Assembly (NCBI GenBank): GCA_947683425.1
Contig: CANTUQ010000017.1
Location: forward strand, 2,046,001 to 2,110,000
Origin: Excoecaria cochinchinensis
Taxonomy: Eukaryota; Streptophyta; Magnoliopsida; Malpighiales; Euphorbiaceae
DNA length: 64,000 nucleotides
Reading direction: 5' to 3'
The notes beneath the pieces were generated by a model. That model saw only the letters and a program-made list of their open reading frames with translations. It had not been told where the DNA came from and ran no database searches. Of this stretch, positions 36,157 through 48,600 are shown one piece after another (the stretch's first letter is position 1; each line of letters begins with the position of its first letter). The translations under genes were made by a program, and so were the position numbers.

Positions 36157-39100
36157 AGATACTCCCTTCGTTAGAATGTCTGCCAACTGATTTTGTGAAG
36201 TTACGAATGGAAAATTAATTGTTCCTTTATCCAAATGATCCTTGATAAAATGACGATCCACTTCTACATGCTTCATTCGATCATGCTGGACAGGATTATT
36301 TGCAATAGCAATGGCTGCTTTACTATTACAATATAGTGCCATAGGTTCTTTATGACTAAGGCCCAGATCGTGCAAAATGAGTTTTATCCATAATAATTCA
36401 CACACACCATAAGCCATTCCGCAAAATTCTGCCTCTGTACTAGATCAAGCAACCACCTTCTGTTTTTTGCTTCTCCAAGTGACCAAGTTATTTCCAACAA
36501 ATGTAAAGTAACCCAAGGTAGATTTTCGATCAGTGTGATCTCCAGCCCAATCCGCATCTATGTATCCAATAATCTTTTGGTTTCCATTTTTTGCAAAAAA
36601 TAATCCTTTTCCTGGAGAAGATTTTAAATACCGTAAAATTCGATAAACAGCCCCCATGTGATCTTCACTTGGTGCATGCATGAACTGACTTGCGAAACTA
36701 ATAGCGTAGGCAATATCAGGTCGAGTATGAGATAAATAGATCAACTTACCAACTAACCTCTGATATCTCTCCTTGCTTGTTGGAACTTGATCTTGTTAAA
36801 TTGCTAGTTTATGGTTCATCTGGATATGTGTTTCAACTGGTTTACAGTTGAGCATACTAGTTTCTGTTAATAGATCTAGCACATACTTTCGCTGGCAAAG
36901 AGATATTCCACGGTTTGATCTTGAAACTTCAATGCCCAGAAAATATTTCAAGTTTCCAAGATCTTTAAGTTCAAATTCCATTGCAAGGCTTCTTTGGAGT
37001 GCATCTATCTCATTTGGATCGTTGCCCGTAACAACCATATCATCAACATACACAATGAGAGCGGTGACTTTATTTAATCTCCTTTTTATGAAAAGAGTGT
37101 GATTAGCATCACTCTGTGCATATCCAATCTTCTTCATAAAATTTGAGTCTTCCAAACCATGCTCGAGGTGATTTTTTCAGCCCATATAATGCCTTTTTTA
37201 ATTTGCATACTTTTTCGGCACAATTTAATCCTGGTGGCGGATCCATATATACTTCTTCTTCTAATGTTCCATTAAGAAATGCATTTTTTACTTCGAACTG
37301 TCACAGAGGCCAATCTCGATTTGCTGCGATTGAGATCAGAATTCGGATGGTATTTATTTTTGCCATTAGTGCAAAAGTATCCCCATAATCAATCTCGTAT
37401 TTTTGCGTGTACCCTTTCGCAACAAGTCTTGCCTTGTAGTGATCAATGTTTCAATTTGAATTGAGCTTAACTGTGAATATCCACTTGCATCCCACCGTTT
37501 TTTTCCCATCAGGTAATGATACAAGTTCCCATGTGTGATTCTTTTGAAGAGCTGCCATTTCTTCATTCATGGCGTTCTTCCATTTTTTATCCACTAATGC
37601 TTCCTGCACAGTACTAGGAATAGATACAGAGGATAATTGATTTATAATAAGTGCACGTGACTTAGACAAATGATTAGAGGAAACATAATTATTAATGGAA
37701 TATTTGGTTTTAGCACTAAGAGCTGGATCATATTGTTTTTTTTGGCATTCCTCTATTAGTCCTAATCGGGTATCTGGATTCAATAATAGGTGGATTATTT
37801 AAAGAAGGAGATAAAGTTACCTCAGGAGACACATTTGGGACTTCTACAGCTATTGGTTCACTTTGGGAAATTGTACTATCTTGATTTTCTTGAACTTCAT
37901 CATAATGACCCGATCCTGGTAGACTTGACAGTGATAGATCCATCCGGTCTATATCAGTTTGGATATCTGGTTGTAAGTTGATTTCACCTAATAATTCATT
38001 ATCTGATGTCTCTCTAAATAATTCATTATCTGATGTCTCTCTAACAATTTGATCATTAAGGTTCTGAATGCTCTCTTCTCTAAAAAATATTGATTTCTCC
38101 CCCTGAAGAGAGCAGTGAGGACTCTGGAAAAAAGGAACGTCTTCATGAAATGAAACATCTCTAGAGACGTACATCTTCTTGGCCTAAGGATCATAACACC
38201 GATAGCCTTTCTGAAATTCTCCATATCCAACAAAGATGCAACGTACCGATCGAGGATCTAATTTTCCTGCAGCTTGAAGGTGGACATATGCAGTGCAGCC
38301 AAACACCCGTGGCTCAAGGTTTGGAAGACTTGGCACCGTGATAAGTTCTTGTAATTTTTATAGTGGTGTTTTAAAATCAAGAACACGAGATGGAGTACGA
38401 TTGATCAGATACGCGGTGGAACGAACAGCCTCTCCCCAATACTTAGGAGGTACTTGCATTCCAAACAAGGAAGCACGAACAACTTCCAAGATTTGTCGAT
38501 TTTTGCGTTCTACCAAATCATTTTGTTGGGGCGTACCTACACAAGAAGTTTGGTGGTGGATCCCTTTCTCTTTACAAAATAACTCAAGATCAGAATTGAT
38601 GTATTCTCCACCATTATCGGATTGAAGAACTTGAATTTGACACTTATATTGAGAAATGACCATACGATACAGTTGTTGAAAAACAGAACAAACATCTCCT
38701 TTGTTTTTTATGATAGATATCCAAGTCATGCGAGTACATTAATCAATGAACGTCACAAAATAACGAGCACCAGATAAACTCCAAACACGAGCAGGCCCCC
38801 ATACATCAGAGTGAATAGTCATAAATGGAACCGTACTTTTATTTGAACTTGGCAAATACGAAATTCTATGGCTCTTAGCCAGTTCACAAACATCACATTT
38901 AAATTCAGAGCCATTTACTTGGAAAAACAAATTTGGGTTTAACTTACGAAGATAACTGAATGAGAGATGACCAAGCCGACGATGCCATAACCACACCATA
39001 TCCTTATTTGCAGTGCCTCCTTGTGTTCTATTAGCTTGACCCACCAATTGAGTGTCAGGAGTAGTTGGATCAAGATAGTACAACTTCCCTCGTTTAATAC

Positions 39101-40415
39101 CATAGCCAAGAATTCGTTGTGTCGTGATATCCTGAAATAAACAATGATTAGGCCAGAATGTTATGGTGCAGTTCATTACTTTTGTGATTTGGCTAACAGA
39201 TAATAGACTAGAAGAGAGAGAAGGAACAACAAGCACATTATCAAGGGTAAGATCGCTAGAGGCAGGGATTGAGCCTTCATGAGTAACGGCTGTAATTCCC
39301 CCATTAGCAGTGAATATATGTGATTTGGTTGATGGCTGAATAGATGAAAGATGGTTTGAATCATTTGTCATATGGTCAGTCGCACCTGTATCAATAATCC
39401 ATGTATTATTCATAGCAAGACATGTGTTTATCATACCAAAATTGTCTCCGATGGCAACATGAGCAGTAGTTGTATTTGGATGGAGTGCATCGTCAGAGTT
39501 TTGGGCAGCAACCGCAACTGTGGCTTGTCCGATTCTCTTCCGAGATTTCTTTGTGAAATCCCACCAGTCAAGGTACCTAATGATTTCGTAGCAACATTGT
39601 TTGGAATGTCCATCTTCACCACAATGGGTACATGGGTAGTTATTTGTTTTATGACCATAATTTTTTCCTTTTGATTATTGAGCATGTCCGAGACGATATC
39701 GAGTTGTTAAAAGGATTGTATTATCAGATAGAGCCTTTGGTTCCTCCATAGTGTGTCTTTGATTGTGATCTTTACGCATATATACATAACAGGATTCAAG
39801 ATCAACGAGTGGGTCTTTCCGCAAAATTTCACTTCGGGCTTGATTGAATTCCGAGTCAAGTCCAGCCATAAAAATATGAACTCGAAGGCGGGTCATAGTT
39901 TTATGTAGAGATACGATCCCAACATCCTCTTCTTGTGTTTTAATCCGAGCATCAATCTCCTGAAATAAGCCAACCAACTCATTATAATATAAGGATAAGG
40001 GTCTACCTTTTTGGCGCATGGTAAAAGATCTTCGATTCAATTCAAAAAGTTGTGTTTCATCCGAGCCATCATAAAAGGTTTTTGATACAGCATCCCATAT
40101 TTCCTTAGCTGTTTAAAGTCGAATAAATCGTTGCATCAAGTTTGGACTCATCGATTCGATGAGCCAACTCTTAACTTGGTTGTTGTCAATAAGCCAAGAC
40201 TCCAGCTGCTTGTCACCTGCAGATGGTTTTGGTGTGGTTCCAATCAGAAATCCATATTTATTTCAAGCTCCAATACGTATCTCCATGAGTTGTGACCATA
40301 GAGGAAAGTTCGTTTCATCTAAGATAATGGCAGAAGGAAAAGGAGTATTGTCTTGCAAAGTCTGGACAATAACTCGAGATTCATTGGGTACAATAGCAGA
40401 AGAATCATCAGCCAT
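36070..40415 (-). pseudogene. gag-pol: Copia polyprotein of element K, interrupted
   Basis: It starts MADDSSAIVPNES at 40,415. Gag has SLYYNELVGLFQEID and a CTHCGEDGHSKQCC knuckle. Protease shows WIIDTGATDHM (about 39,400). Integrase shows HRRLGHLSF, CDVCELAKSHR, HSDVWGP and a QSDNGGEYIN stretch (38,600). Reverse transcriptase shows KWIFTVKLN, VYVDDMVVTGND (about 37,050) and QRKYVLDLL. RNase H has ADWAGDHTDRKST and ends in LADILTKG. A handful of stops and about two frameshifts (near 37,750 and 37,250-37,450) break it. It would have encoded the whole machinery of reverse transcription and integration. Confidence 0.9.
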
Positions 40416-40500
40416 GATTGAAAGGGAAAAAAATTAAAGTTTCAATGAGGTTTCTGATAAATAGAAACAACTAGTATGAGAGAATCAGCTCTGATACCAT

Positions 40501-40725
40501 ATAGAAAAGAAAGGTTCAGAATTTCAGTATGTGAGAAGAATGATTTTTTTCTATATCTCTCTTCCTCTGCTAGTATATAGTTTATATTGTATTCATGAGT
40601 TCCTAAACTTAAGGAGAAAAAATAGCAATTACAGAATGATCCCGCAATTAACTCAATCACCTCGCTAAAGAGATTATAATTTACAAATAACATGATTCTC
40701 GGATAGAATTCAGCTCACGCCGGCA
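40501..40725 (-). repeat. 5' LTR of element K
   Basis: Its sequence repeats the 3' LTR, starting TGCCGGCGTGAGC (mutated TGTTGGAGC) and followed by the primer site at about 40,488-40,499. It lacks an ATATAGTATACAAG-type stretch present in the other copy. Confidence 0.88.
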
Positions 40726-40730
40726 TATAG

Positions 40731-41838
40731 GACCTAGTAGGAGGATTAGAGGGATTGGGCTTAAGATTAGCCAGGAGATAGTGGACACGATTAAGTGGGC
40801 TCAATTTTTGGTAGCTAGCTTTGGGCTTTGACTTAAAAGCTTCTTGTGGGCTTAAAAAAGAGTATGGTTTTCTAGGCTTGAATGGGTTTCCTAAATAGTG
40901 AAAGGGATCAAAGAGATACGGACTTCTGGGGGCAGGAAGGGACATACCTTCTCCATAGGAGTTAACAGACACGCTGGAGTATGATACTGAGAAGCATCGA
41001 TCTTCAAGCTTGAGGCCTGTATCTTGATAGCCATTGAAACCTCGACTACAACGATGGAGCTCGCCCTCGTATTGTGTGCCTCTATTGGCTCAGGAGGTGA
41101 CTCGTTCCGATTCGTCTGGTTTGCGTCCTCAACTTGCTTGGCCATCGAAGCTCTTAGCCTCAAATTAGCTCTTAACCCCTCGCCAACCTTCTTCATTCCG
41201 GTAATGAAGGATGTGGGGAGGGTAGCTCTACTTTTGATGGGGCATCTGCCAATGATGTGTCCCATTTTTCCACAATGGTAGCAGAAGTCTGTGAGGAGCT
41301 CGTAGCTGAAGGAGACCCGGTGCATTCTGCCTGAACTGCTTTTACACATTATGCATGTTAGGAGGTTTGGTGGGATCCAAAATGACTCTAATACTGCGCG
41401 ATTGTTGCGATTGATCAGTGATGAATCCGTTGAGATCGAATTTAACGAATTTGTGGAACATCTTACCGTGAAAAGTTTAATTGTGGCTAGATGTCAACCA
41501 CTAGGTGTTGATAGTTAATAGACCATGGTTTTCGAGGACTCTTGGGGCACCTTCTGCTATATGAAAATGGAAAGCATAGACCAAATGTTTCTTGGCCACC
41601 CCCATGAAATTTCTGTGTTTTCCAGAAGCGTCTTAAAAATTCCCCTATAATTTTTCCTGATATGTTCTTGTCAGAAACTAATGTTTGAAGGAATGTCTTC
41701 ATTATTGGATTCACTAAGGGTAATAAAGCGTTCAAGGGTTGGTTGGTTAGTCGAAGGTTTGGTGGAGTTATTACTGGACTTACTGATATTCGGGGGGTTT
41801 TTTGTGACATACTCAATCTGGTGAGAATTCTAGATTAA
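40731..41838 (-). pseudogene. LINE (L1-type) ORF1 fragment with zinc knuckle
   Basis: Two frames on the minus strand, 41,487-41,816 (MSMSQKTPRISV...; KIIGEFLRRFWKTQ) and 40,891-41,349 (SYELLTDFCYHCGKMGHIIGRCP), read as a DUF4283-like domain followed by a CCHC_4-type knuckle. This is the layout of the ORF1 protein of plant L1 elements and of its domesticated relatives. A frameshift and stops lie between the two parts. The 3' side is broken by element K. No endonuclease or LINE reverse transcriptase is seen. Confidence 0.72.
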
Positions 41839-42240
41839 ATCCATTGAAAGGCTATGATAGGTTAGCGAAAATAGCCAACTGAAGGGTAGATAAGGGTTGG
41901 GATAAAGAACAAGGGACTTTTTTCATTTTGCTCAGTGTTACAACCTAACGGGTGAGAGTTGTTATAAAAACCTTTATGTTTTTGATATAGATAAAAATAT
42001 GAGAAGAGATTATTGTTGAGTTGAACTGAAATCCGCATGCCAGAGCCATATAGTGCACAAATGTTTCTTAGGCACCACACAATTGCGCAATGCGAACTGG
42101 TAGTTTACATGAAATGACAGGGTCCTAGAAATGTAGTTTATTCAAAATTAAAATTAGTACTAATGACAAGCAGAAAAGCACACAGACAAGGCAGACGTAG
42201 AAAAGAATAAGAATGGACTGACTAAATAAAAGTAAAAATT
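41839..42240. other. Intergenic stretch, nothing recognised
   Basis: It may include the 5' untranslated part of the LINE next door. No open frame, RNA gene or repeat could be supported. Confidence 0.5.
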
Positions 42241-42616
42241 GAATTTGTATTTATTCAATTTTCACAGTCACTACAACGACAATTTTCTTCTCTCTATCCC
42301 TTCTTTTTTTTTTCTTTTCAGTTTTCACTTTATGTACATATTACAACAAAAGGAAATTTTAGTGGCAGTGAACAAGCAGGCACCTCTCTGAGCTCGCAGA
42401 CGATTGTTGAAACAGGTTATATCCTCAGGAAAAAAAAATAATAAAATAAAACAAGACTCAGTAGTGAGCAGCCCTTACAGGTGCAAATGAAAATTTCCCC
42501 CACAATACAAAATTTACAAAACCATCAATATGTAGGCCAAGTCACACTCCCTGTTTATCAGAATTGATTTTCAAAATTGGGAGGATCAGTGTCGCAGAAA
42601 TGACTACTATCAACAG
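42241..42616 (-). terminator. LARP1: Probable 3' untranslated region and poly(A) signal of LARP1
   Basis: An AATAAA hexamer on the minus strand lies at 42,250-42,255, some 365 bp after the stop, in a U-rich context. No transcript data support the exact end. Confidence 0.35.
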
Positions 42617-45600
42617 TTAATGACTTCCTTCTTTTACATGCTTCTCTTTCGCTCGGAAGTCCTCTAAGCTCCTATATTCTTCCCTGAGCAAGCTATCCAA
42701 TTCTGGATGTTTCCTGAGCGGTTCTTTGTGGTCACGTATCCCACGATAATGGTGAAATGCCCTAACACATAAAATAACAACAATAAAGGCAAACACAGCA
42801 AAATAATTAAAAGAAAAGCAAACACAGGACGCTACAGTCCCTTGTGTATGATTCCACTTCATTCCCTCAAGGTTTGGAAACGTCATAGCAGTTGTCTTGC
42901 ATTCTCTAGCAAAACTAATGGTTTTTTATTGGTCTGCTATTCTCCTAAAATTTAATATCAGCTTATGCAGATATTTAAATCCCTCAACAAATGTGTCACG
43001 TGATGTAATTGGAGTTGAGTTGACATAGTTCTCATCTAATTCTTTCTCACAGTGGCTTTTAGTATTTTCTCTGCAATCACATACATTTGTAACAATGGTA
43101 TGACCACAAGATGAGAGTCTGCTGATAGTGCAACACCAGAAGAGAAATTGCTTATGTAACTATTGCATTTTGCAAATTTTGCAGTAACTTGTTAAGAAAC
43201 ACAATAGCTTTTTTCAGGTGTCTGCTTAAAGGAGTTCTGGTGGTGTCTTTAGCTGAAACTCCATGTTAAAGGATGCTCCTAATCACTTCCTATTTTATAG
43301 TGTACAATTTTGGTTTCTTCTAGAGGGCATATTACTTTCACATTTTTCTTTTCCACTGTAATGAGGTTTCCATCTAACTAACATAAATCAGTAAGTCCTA
43401 ATCATGTGAAAGCATGCCTTTACGGGGATCATCCAGAAAAATTGTTTCTATGAAAGCGTACCGCTATCTTTGCACAATCCATATATAAAAAAATGAACCA
43501 ATTTGCATACATTATGTGTGCATTATATGTGGGGGGTTGGTTAGTTTTGTGCATTTTCATGTATGCTTGTCTACATCTGCCATCTTTTGCCAAATATGCA
43601 AACATTCCTCAAACTTTCAAGAAGGGAACCTAAATGTGCATCACAGAGAAGAAAAGATTCAGATGAGTTACCAATATTTCTCAAGGCCATAATTATTGCC
43701 TTTGTGATAAAACTCGAGAGTAAGCTCTTCAAAATCCTTGTACAAGTCCTCTCTAAATTTATTCTCCAAACCATAACTGAAAAATAAATAATTTCAATAT
43801 CAATCAACCTGATAATAACAAATGAAACAATGAACAACATTCGAATCAACTTGCCCCATCCCATCAAACAGAGGCAAAGAAAATAAAAGCCAAGGGTAAG
43901 AAGAGCAGAAAATCTTATAGAAGCTTCAGTATGTGAACAGAAAAAAAAAGAAGCTTAATTCATCAGTATTACCTATAGAACCTGAAGAGACACTCAATTC
44001 CATAATTGTAATTAGCAGATGCATCTTCAAGAGCTAATTTTCGGAACTCGTTATACATGGAAGGAACAAAGATATCTCTAAGGAAATATGACCAAAACCT
44101 ATATAGCGTGTTCATTTCCTGCATGGATATAAACAGAATACCAGATTACACTTGAAAAATGAACAGTTCCAAAATTTGGTGGGGGGGTGGGGGGTGAGCT
44201 GAAAGTGATTATAATATGAAAGATCTGAAAGATCAGAAACCAGAATTAATAGATTTAAAAAAAAGTAAAAAAGAAAACCATAATACATGTAATGTAGTGC
44301 TTTAATCATTATTTCCTAGCACGACCAGTTCTTGCAAAGGGAAGCAGATTATTTTCAGTTCATTGTAATAAATAATGAGAGAATCATAAAGTTCTCATAC
44401 AGGTATGACCTAAGTTCCACTTAGAACAACCATAGCAAATTCTTTATATAACCAATAAAACACTTAGCAGCTTTGAATGTTCTGCTCCCATAAATGAAAA
44501 ATATGGAAAAGAAGAAAAGAACATCCAGAGACAAACCTCACTGCAACCTACTCCCATTTTCTTTCTGTCACTCAGGCACCGCTTGTGAAACTTCAGGTAC
44601 CTAAATAGTGAACAGACAGGTGAGCAAACTTTCAAAATTTAGACCCATAAATAACCTCGCCCTCACACACACAATTTGCTTACTTCTGCTGCTTAAAGCC
44701 ATTTTCTTCCAAAAGTTGATGGCTTGGATGCTGAAATGGCGGGAATGACTTCGGCATGGAGCCCACTGGTGGACTACTTCCTGATAGTGTACCATGTGGG
44801 GAACCACTCAACTTTGAGGACCTGGCACTGCAAAATAGAGATTCAGATCCATATTAGCTAAAGCAATACAACTAAAAATAAACCAGCAGATAGAAATTCA
44901 TGATAAAAAAATAATCTATAAAAGAAATTCCAAACACATAGGCAACAGTCACTTTTACTGACCTGTGATTTTCAGGAGGTGTAGAGCTAAAGAAAAATCC
45001 AACTGAGTTACTTGGTGGACTTTCAGATATGATCCCAAAAGAATTACGACCGGTGACATGATTCCTGAAGTTGTTGGAAAAAAATCTCTGTTTATGGGAT
45101 AACTGCTGCTTGGAAAAACCTTTATTTTGTTTTCTTAAATTATTAGAGCTTCCGGACTCGTCATGACCACCACTTCCAGTGGAATTTTCACCAGCCTTTG
45201 AATTTGATACTCCTGGAGCACTATTCATAATTCTTGAGTTACCATCTCTACCCTCAAAATTAAAACTGTTTTTTCGGTGACTAGATCTCTTAGTTTTAAG
45301 CTCCTGCCAAATAATAATCATGGTTAAAGGATCATTAGATTCAAGGGTAAAGGAAATCCACATAAGAACAGAATCTGAGCATTTCAGCCAAAATTTCTTG
45401 CAACAAACATAAAAGAAGCCTCAACCTGTTCATAGAAATAGAGTCCATCATTAATTGCAAAAGCAAGCTCTTTAGAAATTGATTTGGATTCTTTGCTAAC
45501 AGTTTTGAATCCTTCACCTGCTCTGTTATTCTGCATAGTAAAGACCCAGAAAAATAAAATGCCAACAAGTCGATAACCAACTAGAATAAGAATTTGTGAC

Positions 45601-48600
45601 CATATGCCATACGTACAAAACCATGGTGAGTAAAGCAAAAGAAAGAAGAAGCCACATATGCAGAAAAGGGCTAAATTTCAAAAATTGGATATTCAGCCAT
45701 TGCAACCCTCATAGACATAGAATGCAGAGTTAGAAAGCAAGAATTCACATCTGCATTTTAATTTTAGCATAACAAAAATTTATTTGGAACATTATTCAGG
45801 CCCAATGATGCCACTGTTAACTTTGTAGATGCAGCTAAAAATTTTCTTTTATATCCTTTCACATGTAAGAACTTTCAGTCAACCATAGCAATGTTTAGTG
45901 TCAGTAACTGGCAAAAAGATGGAGGCAACCTTCTTTCTTGACTCATCCCGGATATTGCTCTAAATAATGGCTAATGTCATCTGTTGGAATCAGAAATTAT
46001 GCTTAGGATACCATACTTTACCATATCATGTTTGTCTTCCCTGATTTACATGTGAAACGACATCTACGTTCACCAGACAATAAGTGGGTAACAAATCTTA
46101 CCCTTAACCTTTGCCTGGTTTGATCCCTTTTTTTACACATTTTTTCTCATGTAGTATGCAGAGTAACTTACCAACATGATGTCCTTAAACATCTCCTTCC
46201 TAAAACTTCCCCGTAGTCACCTACTTCACAGCAATAAGGTACTTCTCTACTATTCAAAAGCTAAGCTGGTTATATGTTTCATAAGAACAATATATATAAT
46301 TATATCTACTTTGTAGAAATGTGTGAGTCAATGTTTGAGATATTTGGTTGGAGGAATAAAAAGTTTAATTGCATTTTCTAGTTAAATATTTCAAATCAAT
46401 TTTTTTTTTAAATAATAGAAAATGCTCCTCTAGTATTTATTGAATCTTTATATTGCATTTTGAGTTAAAATCTAAATTCACATTTGCAGCAGCCTATTAG
46501 GTCCAAGTCTGTCAGATACTGTTACACCATTTCTGTTTCTGATTCTGTTATTCAAAATCCCAATCCCAACAAAATTTGCAACCTGCCCTAATATAATATA
46601 AAAGTGAGCTCTGTGGCATGCAACCCAGATTTGCGAGACTCTCGCACCATTTGGCTCCGCAACCAACCCCCCCTCGCCCTTCCCCTCTCTCTCTCTAGGA
46701 TACCTACTCCACTAAGTAGCATTTGACATGACTTACCCTACTCATGTTCTTCAGATCCACCCATTTAAACTGTCACGTACAAGTGTCCATTGGGATTGAA
46801 TGTCCTTTCCATGCCTCTTCAAACAACATGACACTAATCTTTCCACCTAACCACTAAGACCCCCATTTACATATTCTTAGAAACAGAAGAATGCTAGCAT
46901 CACCCAATGGCTAAGCAGAAAATAAAGACCCTCCCTGAATCCTGAAACACACATCATCAATCAACTGGTAAACACTTCCAATCCTAACTAAGAGAACCTT
47001 AAACTCTTGCTTCCTCCTCTTCACTCACCCACAGGAACATCACCTGACCCTCAAAAGCAAGTTGTCTCAAACCCAAACATAGCTCCACATTGTGACTAAC
47101 AGAGATCTCGAAAGGTACTTCTACGAATCAAAAACAAGCCCACTCCAGATTGTATGACTTTAAACTCTTTTATCCAACTCACAATGCCAGAAAATTACAT
47201 AAAGATTATGTTAGCACTAACTGCAATCTAATGGGACAAAAAAGGAGTATAAAAGAGCACATAATAAATTTCACAGAAGCATTACGTGTATGGCCACAGT
47301 GATGACCTCAAGTTTAGCCAGCTGTTTAAGTCCCTTATTGAGAAGGCATACATGGCTATGTTATCTTACACCGATCTTTGTTCACTCATAGGGAATGATG
47401 TACAAGCTTTTCACTTAAAAGTTCATCTCCACCCACTGATCTAAGTCCAATACAAATAAAATCCAATGAGGTATTACATAGTACATCGATCCCTAACAAA
47501 ACCTAGACATTCTGATGGTTAGGCCCAAGCAATTAAAATCACTGAAGTCATAATACCACCTCTTAAATTGCTTTTAAGAAATTTCAAGCGTGACTTTGCA
47601 ATACACTAGGTGCGATTTGAAGAATATCACTTTTATATTGTTAGATTAAAAAGAAACAATAGATTGCTGTATCACTCTCAAAATGATGATCCTGTTATGT
47701 AACAAGGTATGTTATGAATGAAAAGTTATGTTTTCTTTCAAGCCTTATGATGTCAGGTCTTAAAATATGAAACATTTTTTGGGAAAATACTTGGAAGAAT
47801 AGGCACTAAAATACCAACTCAAGAGTAGAGCAAGTTCCCTTAAAAATTTCAACTTTGGAGAATAGAGCATCAATGCCCCCTCAAAAAGGATGGCACTAAG
47901 TATAGGGCATTTAAGCTCCCCCAAGAATAGTTTTCAGGGTGGCACAATAACCTTTGTAGAAATGAATATTTGAGCAGAGCATTAAGACTCCCCGATACCC
48001 TCAAAATCTTTTGGGGCATCACATCAAGTCTTCCCCCAACCAAAAAACAGGGTAGTACCTTAAAGCCCAAGCGAATATCATTCCTCGAGGGTGCATTGAG
48101 GTTACCTAGAACGTGTTTGAGGTAGAAAATTAAGGTTCTCCAAACAGCAATAATCTCTACTATATTTTATGGGGTTCTAAAATGCAACTTGCTGACGGAC
48201 ACTCCACATCTCACAATGTAAATGGAAGGCCATCCTAAGAACATCTACAAGGTAGAAAATTAATGTTCCTCCAAAAGCAATCATCTCAGCTGAAATTCAT
48301 GGGTTGTGAAATGAAGCTTGCTAATGACATTCCACATCTCACAAGGTATATGGAGGGCCATCCTAAGAACTTCTATGAGATAGAAAATCAAGGTTCCTCC
48401 AAAAGCAATCACTACTGAAATTCATGGGGCTATAAAAGGATGCTTGCTAATGGACATTCCATATCACACAAGGCAAATGGAGGGACATTTCATCGACATA
48501 GCCTTTCCTTGTCAATCACTCAGACAAACATGCAATTTCTCTTCCCTCCTAGGAGCAATAGATTCCTCAAAGGAAAAGTTGCCTCACCTTAAAAGGAGAA

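Larger units (their letters stand above)
35791..40725 (-). mobile_element. Element K: nearly complete Ty1/Copia retrotransposon
   Basis: Two short LTRs (35,791-36,025 and 40,501-40,725) flank gag, protease, integrase, reverse transcriptase and RNase H in Copia order. Both flanks carry TATAG (35,786-35,790 and 40,726-40,730), a perfect target duplication. The primer site reads TGGTATCAGAGC on the minus strand just inside the 5' LTR, and the polypurine tract TTGAGGGGGAG lies just inside the 3' LTR. By eye the LTRs differ at about eight positions plus one indel of about 10 bp. Confidence 0.93.

Noticed and set aside
46460..46700. Possible small gene in LARP1 intron 7
   Set aside because: A 62-codon frame without protein character next to a CT-rich tract; nothing supports it.
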